DNA of 64,000 nt, taken from positions 1,508,001 through 1,572,000 of the forward strand of contig NZ_CP077770.1 of NCBI RefSeq assembly GCF_019134595.1, given 5' to 3'. Of this stretch, positions 9,574 through 19,007 are shown piece after piece. The notes beneath the pieces were generated by a model. That model saw only the letters and a list, made by a program, of their open reading frames with translations. It was not told the DNA's origin and made no database searches. Every line of letters starts with the position of its first letter. Within the stretch, counting starts at the first letter, position 1. Made by a program: the position numbers and the translations under genes. Source of the stretch: Pseudoalteromonas shioyasakiensis (GTDB taxonomy: Bacteria; Pseudomonadota; Gammaproteobacteria; Enterobacterales; Alteromonadaceae).

Positions 9574-9613
9574 ATACCAATTCGCTTAATTAAGTATTAT
9601 TGAGGATTGGTAT
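9574..9613. repeat. Remnant of an intergenic inverted-repeat element
   Basis: Begins ATACCAATTCGCTTAATTAA and ends GATTGGTAT, matching the outer end of the larger element at 35206-35367 (as reverse complement). Only about 40 bases remain, so this looks like a deletion derivative. Its right end forms the TAA stop of the GGDEF-EAL gene, exactly as the larger copy does for the usp gene. Confidence 0.6.
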
Positions 9614-11982
9614 TACAGGCCGCTAGCGATGACTTTTTCTGCTTCACTAGCTGGCATGGGTTTCGCTTTTAAAAAGCCTTGGCCAAATTTACATTGAGTT
9701 TGTTTTAAAATTGCTAATTGTTTTTCTGTTTCAATCCCTTCAGCAACAACATCGAGCTTTAACGACTGTGCTAACGATAAAATGGCATCAACTAAGGGGT
9801 TGTGCGCTTTGTTTAAGTGGTCAATGAAACTTTTATCAATTTTCATTATGTGAATCGGTAATTGGTGTAAATAACCAAGCGCAGAGTAGCCAGTACCAAA
9901 ATCATCTAAACAAAGTTTTACTTCAAGAGGCTCAAGGCCCTTGATGATTTTTGTAGCAAGCTCTAAATTACCAATTAGCCCAGATTCGGTGATTTCTAAG
10001 CACAGCGAACCTAAAGGAAGCATGTATTTAGAGTACAAGGCATGAATTTGTGCCACAAAATCGAGGCTCGCAAAATGACGCGATGACACATTCACAGTAA
10101 TGCGGCCAAATGCTTTACCTTCACTCGTCCACTTTGAGATTTGCTTAGCAGCAAGCTCAAGCAAATGTAAATCTAGATTAATAATCTGGCCAGTGTCTTC
10201 TGCAACCGGAATAAAATCGTTAGGTGAGACAAAGCCTTTACTAGGGTGGTGCCAGCGTACGAGCGCTTCAAACCCTACAACTTTTGTGTCTTGAATGGTA
10301 AAAATTGGCTGGTAATAGAGCTCAAAATCGTCATGCTCAATACCATGCTGTAAATCATTTTCTATATCAGCATGATTTTTAAGTTTTTTACGCATAGTAT
10401 TGTTGAAAAACTTAACCTTGCCTCGTCCAGACGACTTCGCCTCGTACATTGCTGCATCGGCATGTTGTAATAGTTTATACGCTTGATCGCGACTACTCTC
10501 ACAAAACGCAACACCAATACTGGTAGATGCTTGCAATAGGTGGCCGTCAATATTGAGAGGCTCAGCGAGAGCCTGTTGAATTCGGTCAAGGGCATCATTA
10601 ATTTGCTGTTTATCGGTGATGTTTTCCATAAGAATGGCAAACTCATCTCCCCCTAAACGGGCAAAGGTGTCGGTGTTGCGAATAGTACCTAAGATCAACT
10701 CACAGATTTTTACCAAAAAGTGGTCGCCAACCTCGTGACCTAATGAATCATTGATACTCTTGAAGCGGTCAAAGTCTAGATAGAGTAGGGCATGTTGATT
10801 GCGCTTATCAGCTCTTGCAAGGCGAAGGATCGCATGTTTGATTCGTTCAATTAGCAACGAGCGATTAGCAAGGCCAGTTAATTCGTCGTGTAGAGCGCGG
10901 TGCTCAAGCTCTTGTCTCGATAATTGACGGTCTATCGCCATGCTAATTTGACGGCTCACATACGTGAGTAAGGCACGGTCGTGTTCGTCATAGTGATAGC
11001 TTTCACTGTAACTTTGTACAGCGATAACACCACTAATACGCTCATTTACTTTAAATGGCACACCTAACCAAGACTCGGCCTGGCGACCAACCATTTTGAA
11101 ATGACCCGCATCAATGTGCTGTTGAAATTCTTCTTTCGTAAAAAGTAAAGATTGGTCGATGTTTAATAAATAATAAGATGCAGTGTCTTTTAGTTGTTCT
11201 TTCGATATTTTCTTGTGCGCGTTAGACCGCACGCCTTCTTCGATAATATAAACTAAATCAAGCACATCGAGTTGCTTGTCATACAAGCCAATAAAAAAGT
11301 TATCTGCTCTAAGTAAAGAGGTAATAATGCCATGTAAAGACTCAAAGAAACTATCTAGCTCGCTCGATTGATAAGTTAGATTGGCTATTTGCAGCATCGA
11401 GCGTTCTAGTTTTTGTGCATCGTTTAACTGCATCACAGTTTGCTGTAAATCTTCTACGGTGCGAACCTGATTTATCTTGGCACTTAATAGATGCGCTACT
11501 GTTGATAAAATCTCTAAATGCGCGTCGTTGTAGTAATCTTTTTGCGGGTGCTCACAGTCAATGACACCCAGAACTTTTTCTTTGTAAACTAATGGTACAC
11601 AAAGCTCAGAAAGAGCAGGGCGAGAGTCTGCGATATAACGCGGGTCTTTACTTACATCGCCAATCATTAACGGTATACCAGTGCTTGCGACATACCCAGT
11701 AATACCTTGATCAAAGCTGATTTCTGTACGATCGATATGGTAAGTATCGTGGCTGCTTGCAGTGCCAATAGACGCCATTTCTTTAAGGGTACGCGTTTTA
11801 TCGTCTGCTAGATAAATAACACACTCTATAAAACCTAGGCGGCTTACCACTTCTGACGTGACATACTCTAATAGCTCTTCAACTGTGTCTAATTGCATCA
11901 CAGAGGATGAGAACTGATTGATAATATGTAGTTGGTCTGTTTTGACCTCAAGTGCAAAAGCAGCGTCTAAACTCTTAGGCAT
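9613..11982 (-). CDS. Cyclic-di-GMP enzyme: GAF-GAF-GGDEF-EAL
   Basis: Cytoplasmic protein of 789 residues, no membrane segment. Two GAF-type sensor domains (about 20-165 and 190-350) precede GGDEF (about 365-525) and EAL (about 540-785). The cyclase site is intact (LGGDEF) with an RNTD inhibitory site five residues before it. The EAL side keeps FEALVRW, NVSSRHF, ITESGL, DDFGTGYS and VAEGIET, so phosphodiesterase activity is also plausible. A bifunctional enzyme that switches direction on GAF ligand binding is the simplest reading. Its last codon and stop abut the repeat remnant. Monocistronic. Confidence 0.9.
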   Translation of the reverse strand: MPKSLDAAFALEVKTDQLHIINQFSSSVMQLDTVEELLEYVTSEVVSRLGFIECVIYLADDKTRTLKEMASIGTASSHDTYHIDRTEISFDQGITGYVASTGIPLMIGDVSKDPRYIADSRPALSELCVPLVYKEKVLGVIDCEHPQKDYYNDAHLEILSTVAHLLSAKINQVRTVEDLQQTVMQLNDAQKLERSMLQIANLTYQSSELDSFFESLHGIITSLLRADNFFIGLYDKQLDVLDLVYIIEEGVRSNAHKKISKEQLKDTASYYLLNIDQSLLFTKEEFQQHIDAGHFKMVGRQAESWLGVPFKVNERISGVIAVQSYSESYHYDEHDRALLTYVSRQISMAIDRQLSRQELEHRALHDELTGLANRSLLIERIKHAILRLARADKRNQHALLYLDFDRFKSINDSLGHEVGDHFLVKICELILGTIRNTDTFARLGGDEFAILMENITDKQQINDALDRIQQALAEPLNIDGHLLQASTSIGVAFCESSRDQAYKLLQHADAAMYEAKSSGRGKVKFFNNTMRKKLKNHADIENDLQHGIEHDDFELYYQPIFTIQDTKVVGFEALVRWHHPSKGFVSPNDFIPVAEDTGQIINLDLHLLELAAKQISKWTSEGKAFGRITVNVSSRHFASLDFVAQIHALYSKYMLPLGSLCLEITESGLIGNLELATKIIKGLEPLEVKLCLDDFGTGYSALGYLHQLPIHIMKIDKSFIDHLNKAHNPLVDAILSLAQSLKLDVVAEGIETEKQLAILKQTQCKFGQGFLKAKPMPASEAEKVIASGL

Positions 11983-12173
11983 AGATTAAAAGGTAACCGA
12001 AATGTTGTATTAATTTATTACGTTAACCTACTATCAAACTATCCACAAAGTTATTTTCAAAAAAAACTGGAACTGGTGTAAACTAGGCACCTGAATATGA
12101 ACTTGGGTAAATAAGCGAGGTTATTTGCTCAATGTTTACGCTATCCCCCTAACTTTAGCCGTGGAAACAAGCA

Positions 12174-13220
12174 ATGTCAGATTTAAATTCGATGCAAACT
12201 CTAACAATTACACGCCCAGATGATTGGCACATTCATTTACGTGATGGCGAGCAACTCGTTGATACCGTTCGTGATGCTAGCCGTTACATGGGGCGCGCGA
12301 TCATCATGCCGAACCTTGTTCCACCGGCAACCTGCACAGACACTGCTTTATCTTACTACGAGCGAATTAAAGCAGCGGGCCCACAAGGTAACTTTGAACC
12401 ATTAATGGTGCTTTACCTAACAGACAAAACTACACCAGAAGAAATCAAAAAAGCTAAAGCGACAGGTAAAATTGTTGCTGCTAAGTTGTACCCAGCTGGT
12501 GCGACTACCAACTCAGATTCGGGTGTAACATCAATCAAAAACATTTACCCGGTACTTGAGGCAATGCAAGAAGTTGGGATGTTGCTGCTAGTGCATGGTG
12601 AAGTAACCGATTCATCAATCGATATTTTTGACCGTGAGAAGATATTCCTAGAAACAATTCTAGCGGACGTGGTTAATGACTTCCCGAGTCTTAAAATTGT
12701 GCTTGAGCACATCACGACAAAAGATGCGGTAGAGTTTGTTAATAATGCACCAGAGAATGTTGCTGCAACCATTACTGCTCATCACCTTCTTTATAACCGT
12801 AATCATATGCTCGCAGGTGGTATTCGCCCGCATTATTACTGCTTACCTATTCTAAAGCGTAACATTCATCAGCAAGCGCTAATTGGTGCTGCAACAAGCG
12901 GTAGCAAAAAATTCTTCTTAGGTACTGATTCTGCACCACATTACAAAGACAAAAAAGAAGCGGCTTGTGGTTGTGCAGGGGCTTATACTGCTCACGCAGC
13001 TATTGAGCTTTATGCTGAAGCGTTTGAAGAAGCAGGAGCTTTAGACAAGCTAGAAGGTTTCGCGAGCCACTTTGGCCCTGACTTCTATGGTATGCCTCGA
13101 AACCAAGATACAATTACATTGGTAAAAGAGAGCTGGACAGTACCAGCAAGCTATAAACTAGGCGATTCAGAAGTGGTACCAATCAAAGCTGAAGCGCAAA
13201 TGGATTGGCAAGTTAAATAA
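12174..13220 (+). CDS. pyrC: Dihydroorotase PyrC (class II)
   Basis: Zinc amidohydrolase cyclising N-carbamoyl-aspartate to dihydroorotate in pyrimidine synthesis. 348 residues, full length against E. coli PyrC. Metal ligands are visible: [10 protein letters not shown] (HxH), the carbamylated lysine in AAKLYP, LLVHGEV, LEHITT, and the catalytic Asp in FLGTDSAPH. The flexible-loop region [14 protein letters not shown] is conserved. ATG 12174 is chosen; an internal ATG at 12192 would remove six residues. The 190-base leader may carry pyrimidine control, but only a weak AAATAA/TTATTT stem is visible. Confidence 0.95.
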   Translation: MSDLNSMQTLTITRPDDWHIHLRDGEQLVDTVRDASRYMGRAIIMPNLVPPATCTDTALSYYERIKAAGPQGNFEPLMVLYLTDKTTPEEIKKAKATGKIVAAKLYPAGATTNSDSGVTSIKNIYPVLEAMQEVGMLLLVHGEVTDSSIDIFDREKIFLETILADVVNDFPSLKIVLEHITTKDAVEFVNNAPENVAATITAHHLLYNRNHMLAGGIRPHYYCLPILKRNIHQQALIGAATSGSKKFFLGTDSAPHYKDKKEAACGCAGAYTAHAAIELYAEAFEEAGALDKLEGFASHFGPDFYGMPRNQDTITLVKESWTVPASYKLGDSEVVPIKAEAQMDWQVK

Positions 13221-13248
13221 GTTTTAGCAAGCTATAAATTGAGAATTT

Positions 13249-13275
13249 AAAAGCCCATCTATTTGATGGGCTTTT
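13249..13275 (+). terminator. Terminator after pyrC
   Basis: AAAAGCCCATC / GATGGGCTTTT stem, TATTT loop, followed by T residues. Confidence 0.88.
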
Positions 13276-13562
13276 TTTCATTGATAATTAATTGTTTATA
13301 AATAGTACTGTCATATATTTATGTTTAGGCAGTTGACCTTAAAATTATTTTCGATTAATAGAGCTAAAAGCAATTTAATGTGTTAGTCTTAAATTGCTTT
13401 GAGTTTTTGCGTATTGAATTTACGGATAATGTGCGGCTGTACGGTTACCGGTTTGGTTATTGGTTCTTCCTGTACTTTACCCCAAGTTTATTGGGCATTC
13501 ACTCAGGGAGGATAGAGCCATTATGGCTGAATTTTAATAATTGACTTACAGGAAAATTTGGT
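13276..13562 (+). promoter_or_regulatory. Promoter region and long 5' leader of the cold-shock gene
   Basis: About 290 bases without an ORF between the pyrC terminator and csp. The first part is AT-rich (TTGTTTATAAATAGTACTG) and could be the promoter. The rest, from about 13430, is less AT-rich, with self-complementary patches (GGTTACCGG). A long structured leader is the usual arrangement for cspA-type thermoregulated genes; here it is inferred from position and length only. Confidence 0.45.
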
Positions 13563-13772
13563 ATGTCAAACACGGTTACTGGTAAAGTTAAGTTCTTCAA
13601 CGAAGCTAAAGGTTTCGGTTTTATTGAACAAGAAAATGGCCCTGATGTATTCGTACACTTCAGCGCTATCACAGGTACAGGCTTCCGCACTTTAAGCGAA
13701 GGTCAGCAAGTATCTTTCGGCATCAAACAAGGTCAAAAAGGCCCTGAAGCTGAGAACGTAGAAGTAGCATAA
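13563..13772 (+). CDS. Cold-shock domain protein (CspA family)
   Basis: 69-residue single-domain OB-fold protein that binds single-stranded RNA and DNA and melts mRNA structure. RNP1 (KGFGFI) and RNP2 (VFVHF) are both present, and the start [15 protein letters not shown] is typical. Basic and aromatic binding residues are conserved. It stands alone with a long leader and a very strong terminator. Which E. coli paralogue it corresponds to cannot be told from sequence, and cold induction is only suggested by the leader. Confidence 0.93.
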   Translation: MSNTVTGKVKFFNEAKGFGFIEQENGPDVFVHFSAITGTGFRTLSEGQQVSFGIKQGQKGPEAENVEVA

Positions 13773-13793
13773 TTTATTATGCGAACCTAAGCA

Positions 13794-13824
13794 TTTTGGT
13801 GAAACAGTTTCTGTTTCACCAAAA
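13794..13824 (+). terminator. Strong terminator after csp
   Basis: Perfect 14-base stem TTTTGGTGAAACAG / CTGTTTCACCAAAA with a three-T loop. Confidence 0.85.
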
Positions 13825-14205
13825 TTCATTTCCATGCCCTGCCACACCTCAAGTTTAAACCCTCAATAAACACGAATAAATTGTACCGAAATTATCTTCC
13901 TCCAAAGGCATTGTTTAAGACTAAATTAATCAGCCAATAAGCTAGAACTTCGCATTCTATGCCCTAAAAGCTACTCTCCATAACTAAAGTATTATATGCT
14001 GTACTGATGAAATTTATTTTTAACATGACATCACCTGTTATGTTTAGTTAGTAGTTTTCATCGAGCCTTAATGTTATCAGCTAAAAGTTTATAGTTATTT
14101 TCAGCAATCTAGAAATAACCCGCTAAACTTAATTTATCCACATGTGGAAAAAATGCTGAGTAACTTTTACCTGTTTGATGAAATATAATGAAGGTTTGCT
14201 AATCG
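13825..14205. other. Intergenic region, 380 bases, nothing clear
   Basis: AT-rich spacer between csp and the orphan regulator. No ORF with ribosome-binding site and no strong hairpin was found. A CCACATGTGG palindrome sits near 14140, about 65 bases before the regulator start, and could be an operator. Confidence 0.4.
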
Positions 14206-14820
14206 ATGAGCATAGGAAACAATATACTTTTGGTAGACGACCACCCAATGGTGGCAACAGCAATTAAAATGGTACTCGCTAAGTCTACACTAGTGAACGA
14301 AGTACAAGCTGTTGGAAGTCAAAAGGAAGCATTGCAGTTTTTAAAAAGTAATAATGTAGCGCTGGCAATTTTAGACATTGAGTTAGAAGACTCAGATGGC
14401 TTTAGTTTATATAAGCGTGCAGTCAGTAGTGGGTTTACTGGCAAAGTATTGTTTTTATCTGCTAAGCAAGACAAGCATATTATTCGTACCGCAGCAAAAC
14501 TAGGCGCTCAAGGATTTGTTAACAAGGCCGAAAGCCTTGAAGATATCTCCTCTGCAGTTGAAATGATATTGCGGGGTTATACTTTCTTTCCTCAAGAACA
14601 CCTAATAGCGTCTGAAAAAGACATAGACGAGTTACTCACTGAACGTGAACTCGCAGTGATGAATTATCTACTGCAAGGTTTATCGAACAAAGATATAGGT
14701 GAAAAGCTCTTCATTAGTAACAAAACGGTTAGTACATACAAAGCGAAAATATTTGAAAAACTTGAAGTTGATTCAATTATATCACTCGCTAAACTTGTAA
14801 AAGACCGCGCCGTATTCTAA
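14206..14820 (+). CDS. NarL/LuxR-family response regulator (orphan)
   Basis: 204 residues: receiver domain (about 1-120) with acidic pair VDDH and phosphoacceptor Asp57 (AILDIE), then a LuxR-type helix-turn-helix (LTERELAVMNYLLQGLSNKD through NKTVSTYKAKIFEKL). A transcription factor activated by phosphorylation. No kinase gene adjoins it, so its partner is elsewhere. Start ATG 14206 lacks a strong Shine-Dalgarno but fits the family N-terminus. Targets unknown. A terminator follows directly. Confidence 0.88.
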   Translation: MSIGNNILLVDDHPMVATAIKMVLAKSTLVNEVQAVGSQKEALQFLKSNNVALAILDIELEDSDGFSLYKRAVSSGFTGKVLFLSAKQDKHIIRTAAKLGAQGFVNKAESLEDISSAVEMILRGYTFFPQEHLIASEKDIDELLTERELAVMNYLLQGLSNKDIGEKLFISNKTVSTYKAKIFEKLEVDSIISLAKLVKDRAVF

Positions 14821-14848
14821 ATCTCTCACCCGTAGCGGTGAGAGATTT
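14821..14848 (+). terminator. Terminator after the NarL-type regulator
   Basis: ATCTCTCACC / GGTGAGAGAT stem with a CGTAGC loop, followed by only a short T stretch, so efficiency is uncertain. Confidence 0.6.
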
Positions 14849-15172
14849 CAACTCCCTCATTCTTGTGTTTAGTGTCTGATTTGACTGCTTATTGAGCAGG
14901 AATAGCTAGTGGATGAATAAAAATTCTTCTAAACAGATTTATTAGATGAACAAAGTGAATTTTTTTTTCATTTTTCTTCAGCATTTTCAGATTTGGTGAA
15001 ATGTTACATTTATGTTTAAGGTTGAAGCTTGCATCAATGCAATGTTCGCCAGCAAAGGGCTATAGAAGTATCACATGAACACCTCTGTTATATTTTTGTT
15101 AATTCGTTGTTTTGGTTATTTTCATCTCAACGACGAGTCACCAAATTTTTCCGATGAAAGCCGAACATCAAG
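14849..15172. other. Intergenic region upstream of the TonB2 promoter
   Basis: About 320 AT-rich bases. No supported ORF. Long T tracts near 14960-14985. No canonical Fur box (GATAATGATAATCATTATC type) was recognised, although TonB systems are often iron-controlled. Confidence 0.4.
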
Positions 15173-15230
15173 TTGACAGACTCTGATGCATTTAGCATTA
15201 TTGGAGAGTTGATATCTATTAAAAGATATC
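15173..15230 (+). promoter_or_regulatory. Sigma-70 promoter and 5' hairpin of the TonB2 operon
   Basis: Perfect -35 TTGACA (15173-15178), 17-base spacer, -10 CATTAT (15196-15201). Transcription should start near 15208. An inverted repeat GATATCT (15211-15217) / AGATATC (15224-15230) would then form a stem-loop at the very 5' end of the mRNA. It could equally be a DNA operator. The leader continues about 65 bases to the first start codon and includes an unused CGGAGGAT sequence. Confidence 0.65.
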
Positions 15231-15294
15231 AGGGTTGTTCTCTTCGGAGGATAATTAAATTATAAAAGTAACATTACTTAATTGGTTGGGAACT

Positions 15295-16065
15295 ATGTCT
15301 GTTAAAATCAGAAAGAGTCTTGTAGCATCAGCGTTGGTTGGCGCTTTTGCATTTGCAAGCAGCAATGTGATTGCAGATCCTTTGAAAGATGTGCAAGATG
15401 CAGGTCAACAAATTCAAAAGGCTGCTGTTAAGTCTCAAACTAAAATTGACAATGTATATGGTCAAACTCAAGAGCTAATCGCTGAGTACCGTAGCATTGT
15501 TGACGAAACTGAGCTAATGAAGGTTTATAACGATCACGTAGCACGTTTGGTCGCTGACCAAAACGCTTCAATCGAATCGTTTGACCGTCAAATCGCAACT
15601 ATCGATAACACGAAACAAAACGTTGTGCCTTTGATGTATCGCATGATCGATACGCTTGAGCAATTCATCAAAGCGGACGTTCCGTTCAATCTTGAAAACC
15701 GTCTTGCACGTGTTGAAAGACTTCGTGACATCATGGCGTCAGCATCAGTTACTACATCTGAAAAATTCCGCCAAGTTCTTGAAGCTTACACTGTTGAAAC
15801 TGCATACAGCTCAGCTGTAACTGCTTCTCAAGGTACTCTTGAGATCGATGGTAAAAGCATCAACGTTGACTTCGGTCGTTTAGGTCGTATCACTTACGTA
15901 GCTCAGTCTTTTGACCTTAAGCACGCGTGGGTGTGGGATAACAACACTAAACAGTGGAAAGAATTAGGTGAAGAATACCTAAAACCTGTTAAAGAAGTTA
16001 TCCGTATGGCGCGTAAACAAGCGACATTAGAACTTGTTAAACTACCAATTTTTGGCGCGGAGTAA
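15295..16065 (+). CDS. DUF3450 periplasmic protein of the TonB2 system
   Basis: 256 residues from ATG 15295; a TTG three codons earlier is a worse start. Sec signal peptide (cut near SNVIADPLKD), then a long, mostly helical, charge-rich coiled-coil body (about 25-150) and a C-terminal beta-rich segment (YVAQSFDLKHAWVWDNNTKQ). DUF3450 genes precede the ttpC-exbB-exbD-tonB-TPR group in Shewanella, Vibrio and Pseudoalteromonas; the protein is thought to be a periplasmic accessory. First gene of the operon, 6 bases before the next. Molecular role unproven. Confidence 0.85.
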   Translation: MSVKIRKSLVASALVGAFAFASSNVIADPLKDVQDAGQQIQKAAVKSQTKIDNVYGQTQELIAEYRSIVDETELMKVYNDHVARLVADQNASIESFDRQIATIDNTKQNVVPLMYRMIDTLEQFIKADVPFNLENRLARVERLRDIMASASVTTSEKFRQVLEAYTVETAYSSAVTASQGTLEIDGKSINVDFGRLGRITYVAQSFDLKHAWVWDNNTKQWKELGEEYLKPVKEVIRMARKQATLELVKLPIFGAE

Positions 16066-16071
16066 TCAATA

Positions 16072-17436
16072 ATGAAGAAACTATTTAAAGGTTTTGCTGT
16101 TGCAGCAGTACTATCTGTTTCTGCAGGTACCGCGCTTAATGCACACGCAAACACTGATGCTTTAGACAAAATTCTTGAGCAAGTTAAGCAAGAACGTATC
16201 TCTGAAGGCAAATTAAATAAGCAACGTGAACAAGAGTTCCTTTCAGCTCGTGCTGACAAGCAAGCGTTACTTAACAAAGCTAAAAGCGATCTAGCTGCTG
16301 AAAAAGCACGTGGTGACCGTTTAGCTAAAGAATATGCTCAAAACGAAAATACTTTAGCTGAAAAAGAGCAAGCTCTTTTAAACGCTCAAGGTACATTAGG
16401 TGAGATGTTCGGTGTTGTACGTCGTGCAGCTGCTGATGCAATCGGTTCAATCGAAGCATCACTTGTTTCTGCTGAAAAACCAGGACGTGCTGAAGTACTT
16501 CGCTCACTAGCTGCTGCGAAAGAACTTCCAACTGTTCGTGAACTAGAAGAGCTTTGGATTTCTCTTCAAACTGAAATGACTGAGTCTGCTAAAGTTTCAA
16601 CTTTCGAAACTGAAGTTGCAGGTCTTGACGGTTCATCTTCTGTGAAGCAAGTAACTCGTATCGGTAACTTCAACTTAGTAACTGACGACGGTTATTTAAT
16701 CTACTCTCCAGAAACTAAAGCGATTCAACCTCTAGGTAAGCAACCTGATAGCTACATCCTAGCTGGTATCAGCGATTTAGAAGGTACTTCTGCAGATAAC
16801 TATGCTGGCGTATACATCGACCCGACTCGTGGCGCGATCTTACGTATCAACACGCAGAAGAAATCACTAATGGAATACTACGAGCAAGGTGCTGAAGTAG
16901 GTTACATCATCACAGTATTACTTATTGTTGGTCTACTTATCTTCATCGTTCGTTTCATTGATCTTGCGCTTACTAGCACTAAGATCAAGAGCCAGCTTAA
17001 AAACCTTTCTACTCCGAATACAAACAACCCACTGGGTCGTATTCTTAAGGTTTACGCTGACAACAAGAATCAAGACGTTGAAAACCTTGAGCTTAAACTT
17101 GACGAAGCAATCCTACGTGAAACGCCTCGCATCGAAGCTGGTATCAACATCATCAAGATCTTGGCAGCAATCGCTCCATTACTAGGTCTACTAGGTACGG
17201 TAATCGGTATGATCCTTACGTTCCAAACAATCACATTGTTCGGTACAGGTGATCCGAAGATCATGGCTGGTAATATCTCTCTAGCACTTGTTACTACAGC
17301 GTTAGGTCTAATTGCAGCTCTACCACTTATTCTACTTCACTCAATTGTTGCGGGTCGTAGTAAGTCGGTTCTACACGTCCTTGATGAGCAAAGCGCTGGT
17401 ATCATCGCTGCTCACGCGGAGAAGGAGAAAGCCTAA
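16072..17436 (+). CDS. TtpC-like MotA/TolQ/ExbB proton-channel protein
   Basis: 454 residues. Signal peptide (residues 1-26), a periplasmic coiled coil (about 30-115, rich in E/K/A/Q), a globular stretch, then a membrane segment at about 280-300 and a MotA/TolQ/ExbB domain (about 335-450; APLLGLLGTVIGMILTFQTI). This is the extended ExbB architecture called TtpC in Vibrio, needed along with ExbB2/ExbD2 for TonB2 function. The stop overlaps the next start (TAATG). It should couple proton-motive force to the TonB arm. Confidence 0.88.
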   Translation: MKKLFKGFAVAAVLSVSAGTALNAHANTDALDKILEQVKQERISEGKLNKQREQEFLSARADKQALLNKAKSDLAAEKARGDRLAKEYAQNENTLAEKEQALLNAQGTLGEMFGVVRRAAADAIGSIEASLVSAEKPGRAEVLRSLAAAKELPTVRELEELWISLQTEMTESAKVSTFETEVAGLDGSSSVKQVTRIGNFNLVTDDGYLIYSPETKAIQPLGKQPDSYILAGISDLEGTSADNYAGVYIDPTRGAILRINTQKKSLMEYYEQGAEVGYIITVLLIVGLLIFIVRFIDLALTSTKIKSQLKNLSTPNTNNPLGRILKVYADNKNQDVENLELKLDEAILRETPRIEAGINIIKILAAIAPLLGLLGTVIGMILTFQTITLFGTGDPKIMAGNISLALVTTALGLIAALPLILLHSIVAGRSKSVLHVLDEQSAGIIAAHAEKEKA

Positions 17437-17960
17437 TGCTAGTCCTGATGGAGATCTGGGAATCTATCAGGGATTTTGTTGGCACAGGCGGCCAGGTATT
17501 ATACGTGGTCGCGATAGCACTCTTTCTTATGTGGGTTTTAATGATTGAGCGCTATTGGTTCCTACTAGCTGAGTTTCCTCGTATGACGAAGAACATTGTA
17601 GCTCAGTGGGATGCCCGCCAAGACACTACGTCTTGGTACGCACACAGAATCCGTGAAGCATGGATTTCTGAAGCGTCTGAAAAATTAGATCAGCGTATGT
17701 TGTTGATTAAGACATTAGTAGCTGTTTGTCCTTTAATCGGCTTATTAGGTACTGTAACGGGTATGATCGCGGTTTTCGAAACCATGGCTACTCAAGGTAC
17801 TGGTAACGCACGTTTAATGGCATCAGGTATTTCAATGGCAACAATCCCAACAATGGCTGGAATGGTTGCGGCACTATCTGGAGTATTCTTTAGCTCACGT
17901 CTAGAAGCGAGAGCGAGAATGGCGAAAGCTAAACTTGTAGATAGCATGCCTCATCACTAG
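17436..17960 (+). CDS. exbB: ExbB2 (TonB2 system proton channel)
   Basis: 174-residue MotA/TolQ/ExbB protein with three membrane segments (about 20-40, 88-110, 125-150). The motif PLIGLLGTVTGMIAVFETMA is the family signature. It starts in the one-base overlap with the upstream gene. Two ExbB-type proteins in one operon (this and TtpC) is the hallmark of the TonB2 class. Short length agrees with ExbB2 rather than ExbB1. Confidence 0.9.
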   Translation: MLVLMEIWESIRDFVGTGGQVLYVVAIALFLMWVLMIERYWFLLAEFPRMTKNIVAQWDARQDTTSWYAHRIREAWISEASEKLDQRMLLIKTLVAVCPLIGLLGTVTGMIAVFETMATQGTGNARLMASGISMATIPTMAGMVAALSGVFFSSRLEARARMAKAKLVDSMPHH

Positions 17961-17974
17961 AGAGAGAATTAAAT

Positions 17975-18379
17975 ATGGCACGTAAACAACGTTTTCGTGA
18001 AGAAGAAGAAGCAGCGGTTGACATGACGCCAATGCTTGACATCGTATTTATCATGCTTATTTTCTTTATCGTAACTACATCGTTCGTTAAAGAGGCTGGT
18101 ATCGAAGTCAATAAACCTAAAGCAGCTGCAGCTACGAAGCAAAAAAATGCAAACATTTTTGTTGCTATCCGTGCTGACGGTGCGATCTGGATTGATAAAC
18201 AACAAGTAGACGTTGAGCGTGTATCAGCTAAGCTTGAAAGTTTATTAGCAGAACAACCTACTGAAGTTGTAATTTTGCAAGCTGATAAAGAAGCAAAACA
18301 CGGCGTAGTAGTTAAAGTTATGGACCAGATCAAAGCGACGGGTGATAACCTTAAAATTTCAATAGCTGGAGATCAGTAA
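17975..18379 (+). CDS. exbD: ExbD2 (TonB2 system)
   Basis: 134 residues: short cytoplasmic N-terminus, one membrane helix (DMTPMLDIVFIMLIFFIVTT) carrying the essential proton-path Asp of ExbD/TolR, then a periplasmic domain. Stop overlaps the tonB start by one base, so stoichiometry is likely set by translational coupling. Confidence 0.92.
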   Translation: MARKQRFREEEEAAVDMTPMLDIVFIMLIFFIVTTSFVKEAGIEVNKPKAAAATKQKNANIFVAIRADGAIWIDKQQVDVERVSAKLESLLAEQPTEVVILQADKEAKHGVVVKVMDQIKATGDNLKISIAGDQ

Positions 18380-18996
18380 TGATTCGTTTTCTGTTTTCAC
18401 TGATTGCAGGTGGGGCAGTTACTTTCGGCTTGTTCTACTTCATGGCGTACCTCATCTCCGGTGGAGCTGATCGTGCGACTGAACAAAAAGAACAGATTGT
18501 AGTCGAAATTATGACGAATCCGCCTGAATCTAAGGTGCAGGAGAGGAAGCGTGTTCCGCCTCCGCCTCCGCCACCGCCAAAGCAGCCGCCTAAGCCGCAG
18601 CCGCCTCAGCCGGAAAACAGCAACCCGAACACTGGTGGTTTGTCATTTAATATGCCAAGCATCGATGTGGGTAGCACAGCTGGTGGCCTAAGTGGTCCAG
18701 GTGCATTTGGACGTGATGGTGACGCGACACCTATCGTTCGTATTGAACCAAAATACCCTACGCAAGCAGCGCGTGATGGTAAAGAAGGTTGGGTACAACT
18801 TTCATTCACTATCAATGAAGTAGGTGGTGTAGAAGACGTTGAAGTGATCGACGCAGATCCTAAACGTATCTTTGACCGCGAAGCTAAACGTGCGCTACGT
18901 AAGTGGAAGTACCGTCCGAAAATCATCGATGGTAAACCACAGAAGCAATTTGGTCTTCAAGTACAATTAGACTTTAAACTTAACCAAGGCAACTAA
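18379..18996 (+). CDS. tonB: TonB2 energy-transducing protein
   Basis: 205 residues: N-terminal membrane anchor (about 5-30), a short proline-rich spacer (a run of Pro then KQPPKPQPPQP, about 55-75) and a C-terminal TonB domain (PIVRIEPKYPTQAARDGKEG, WKYRPKIIDGK). The spacer is short compared with TonB1, again matching TonB2. It delivers energy to outer-membrane receptors. None are encoded in this window, so clients are elsewhere. Confidence 0.93.
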   Translation: MIRFLFSLIAGGAVTFGLFYFMAYLISGGADRATEQKEQIVVEIMTNPPESKVQERKRVPPPPPPPPKQPPKPQPPQPENSNPNTGGLSFNMPSIDVGSTAGGLSGPGAFGRDGDATPIVRIEPKYPTQAARDGKEGWVQLSFTINEVGGVEDVEVIDADPKRIFDREAKRALRKWKYRPKIIDGKPQKQFGLQVQLDFKLNQGN

Positions 18997-19007
18997 GGAG
19001 GCGAGTA

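Noticed and set aside
12115..12140. pyrC translational-control hairpin
   Set aside because: Only a 6-bp AT stem (AAATAA/TTATTT) is visible and it is far from the start codon.
14849..15172. Fur box for the TonB2 operon
   Set aside because: No sequence close to the 19-bp consensus was seen; iron control remains possible but unsupported here.
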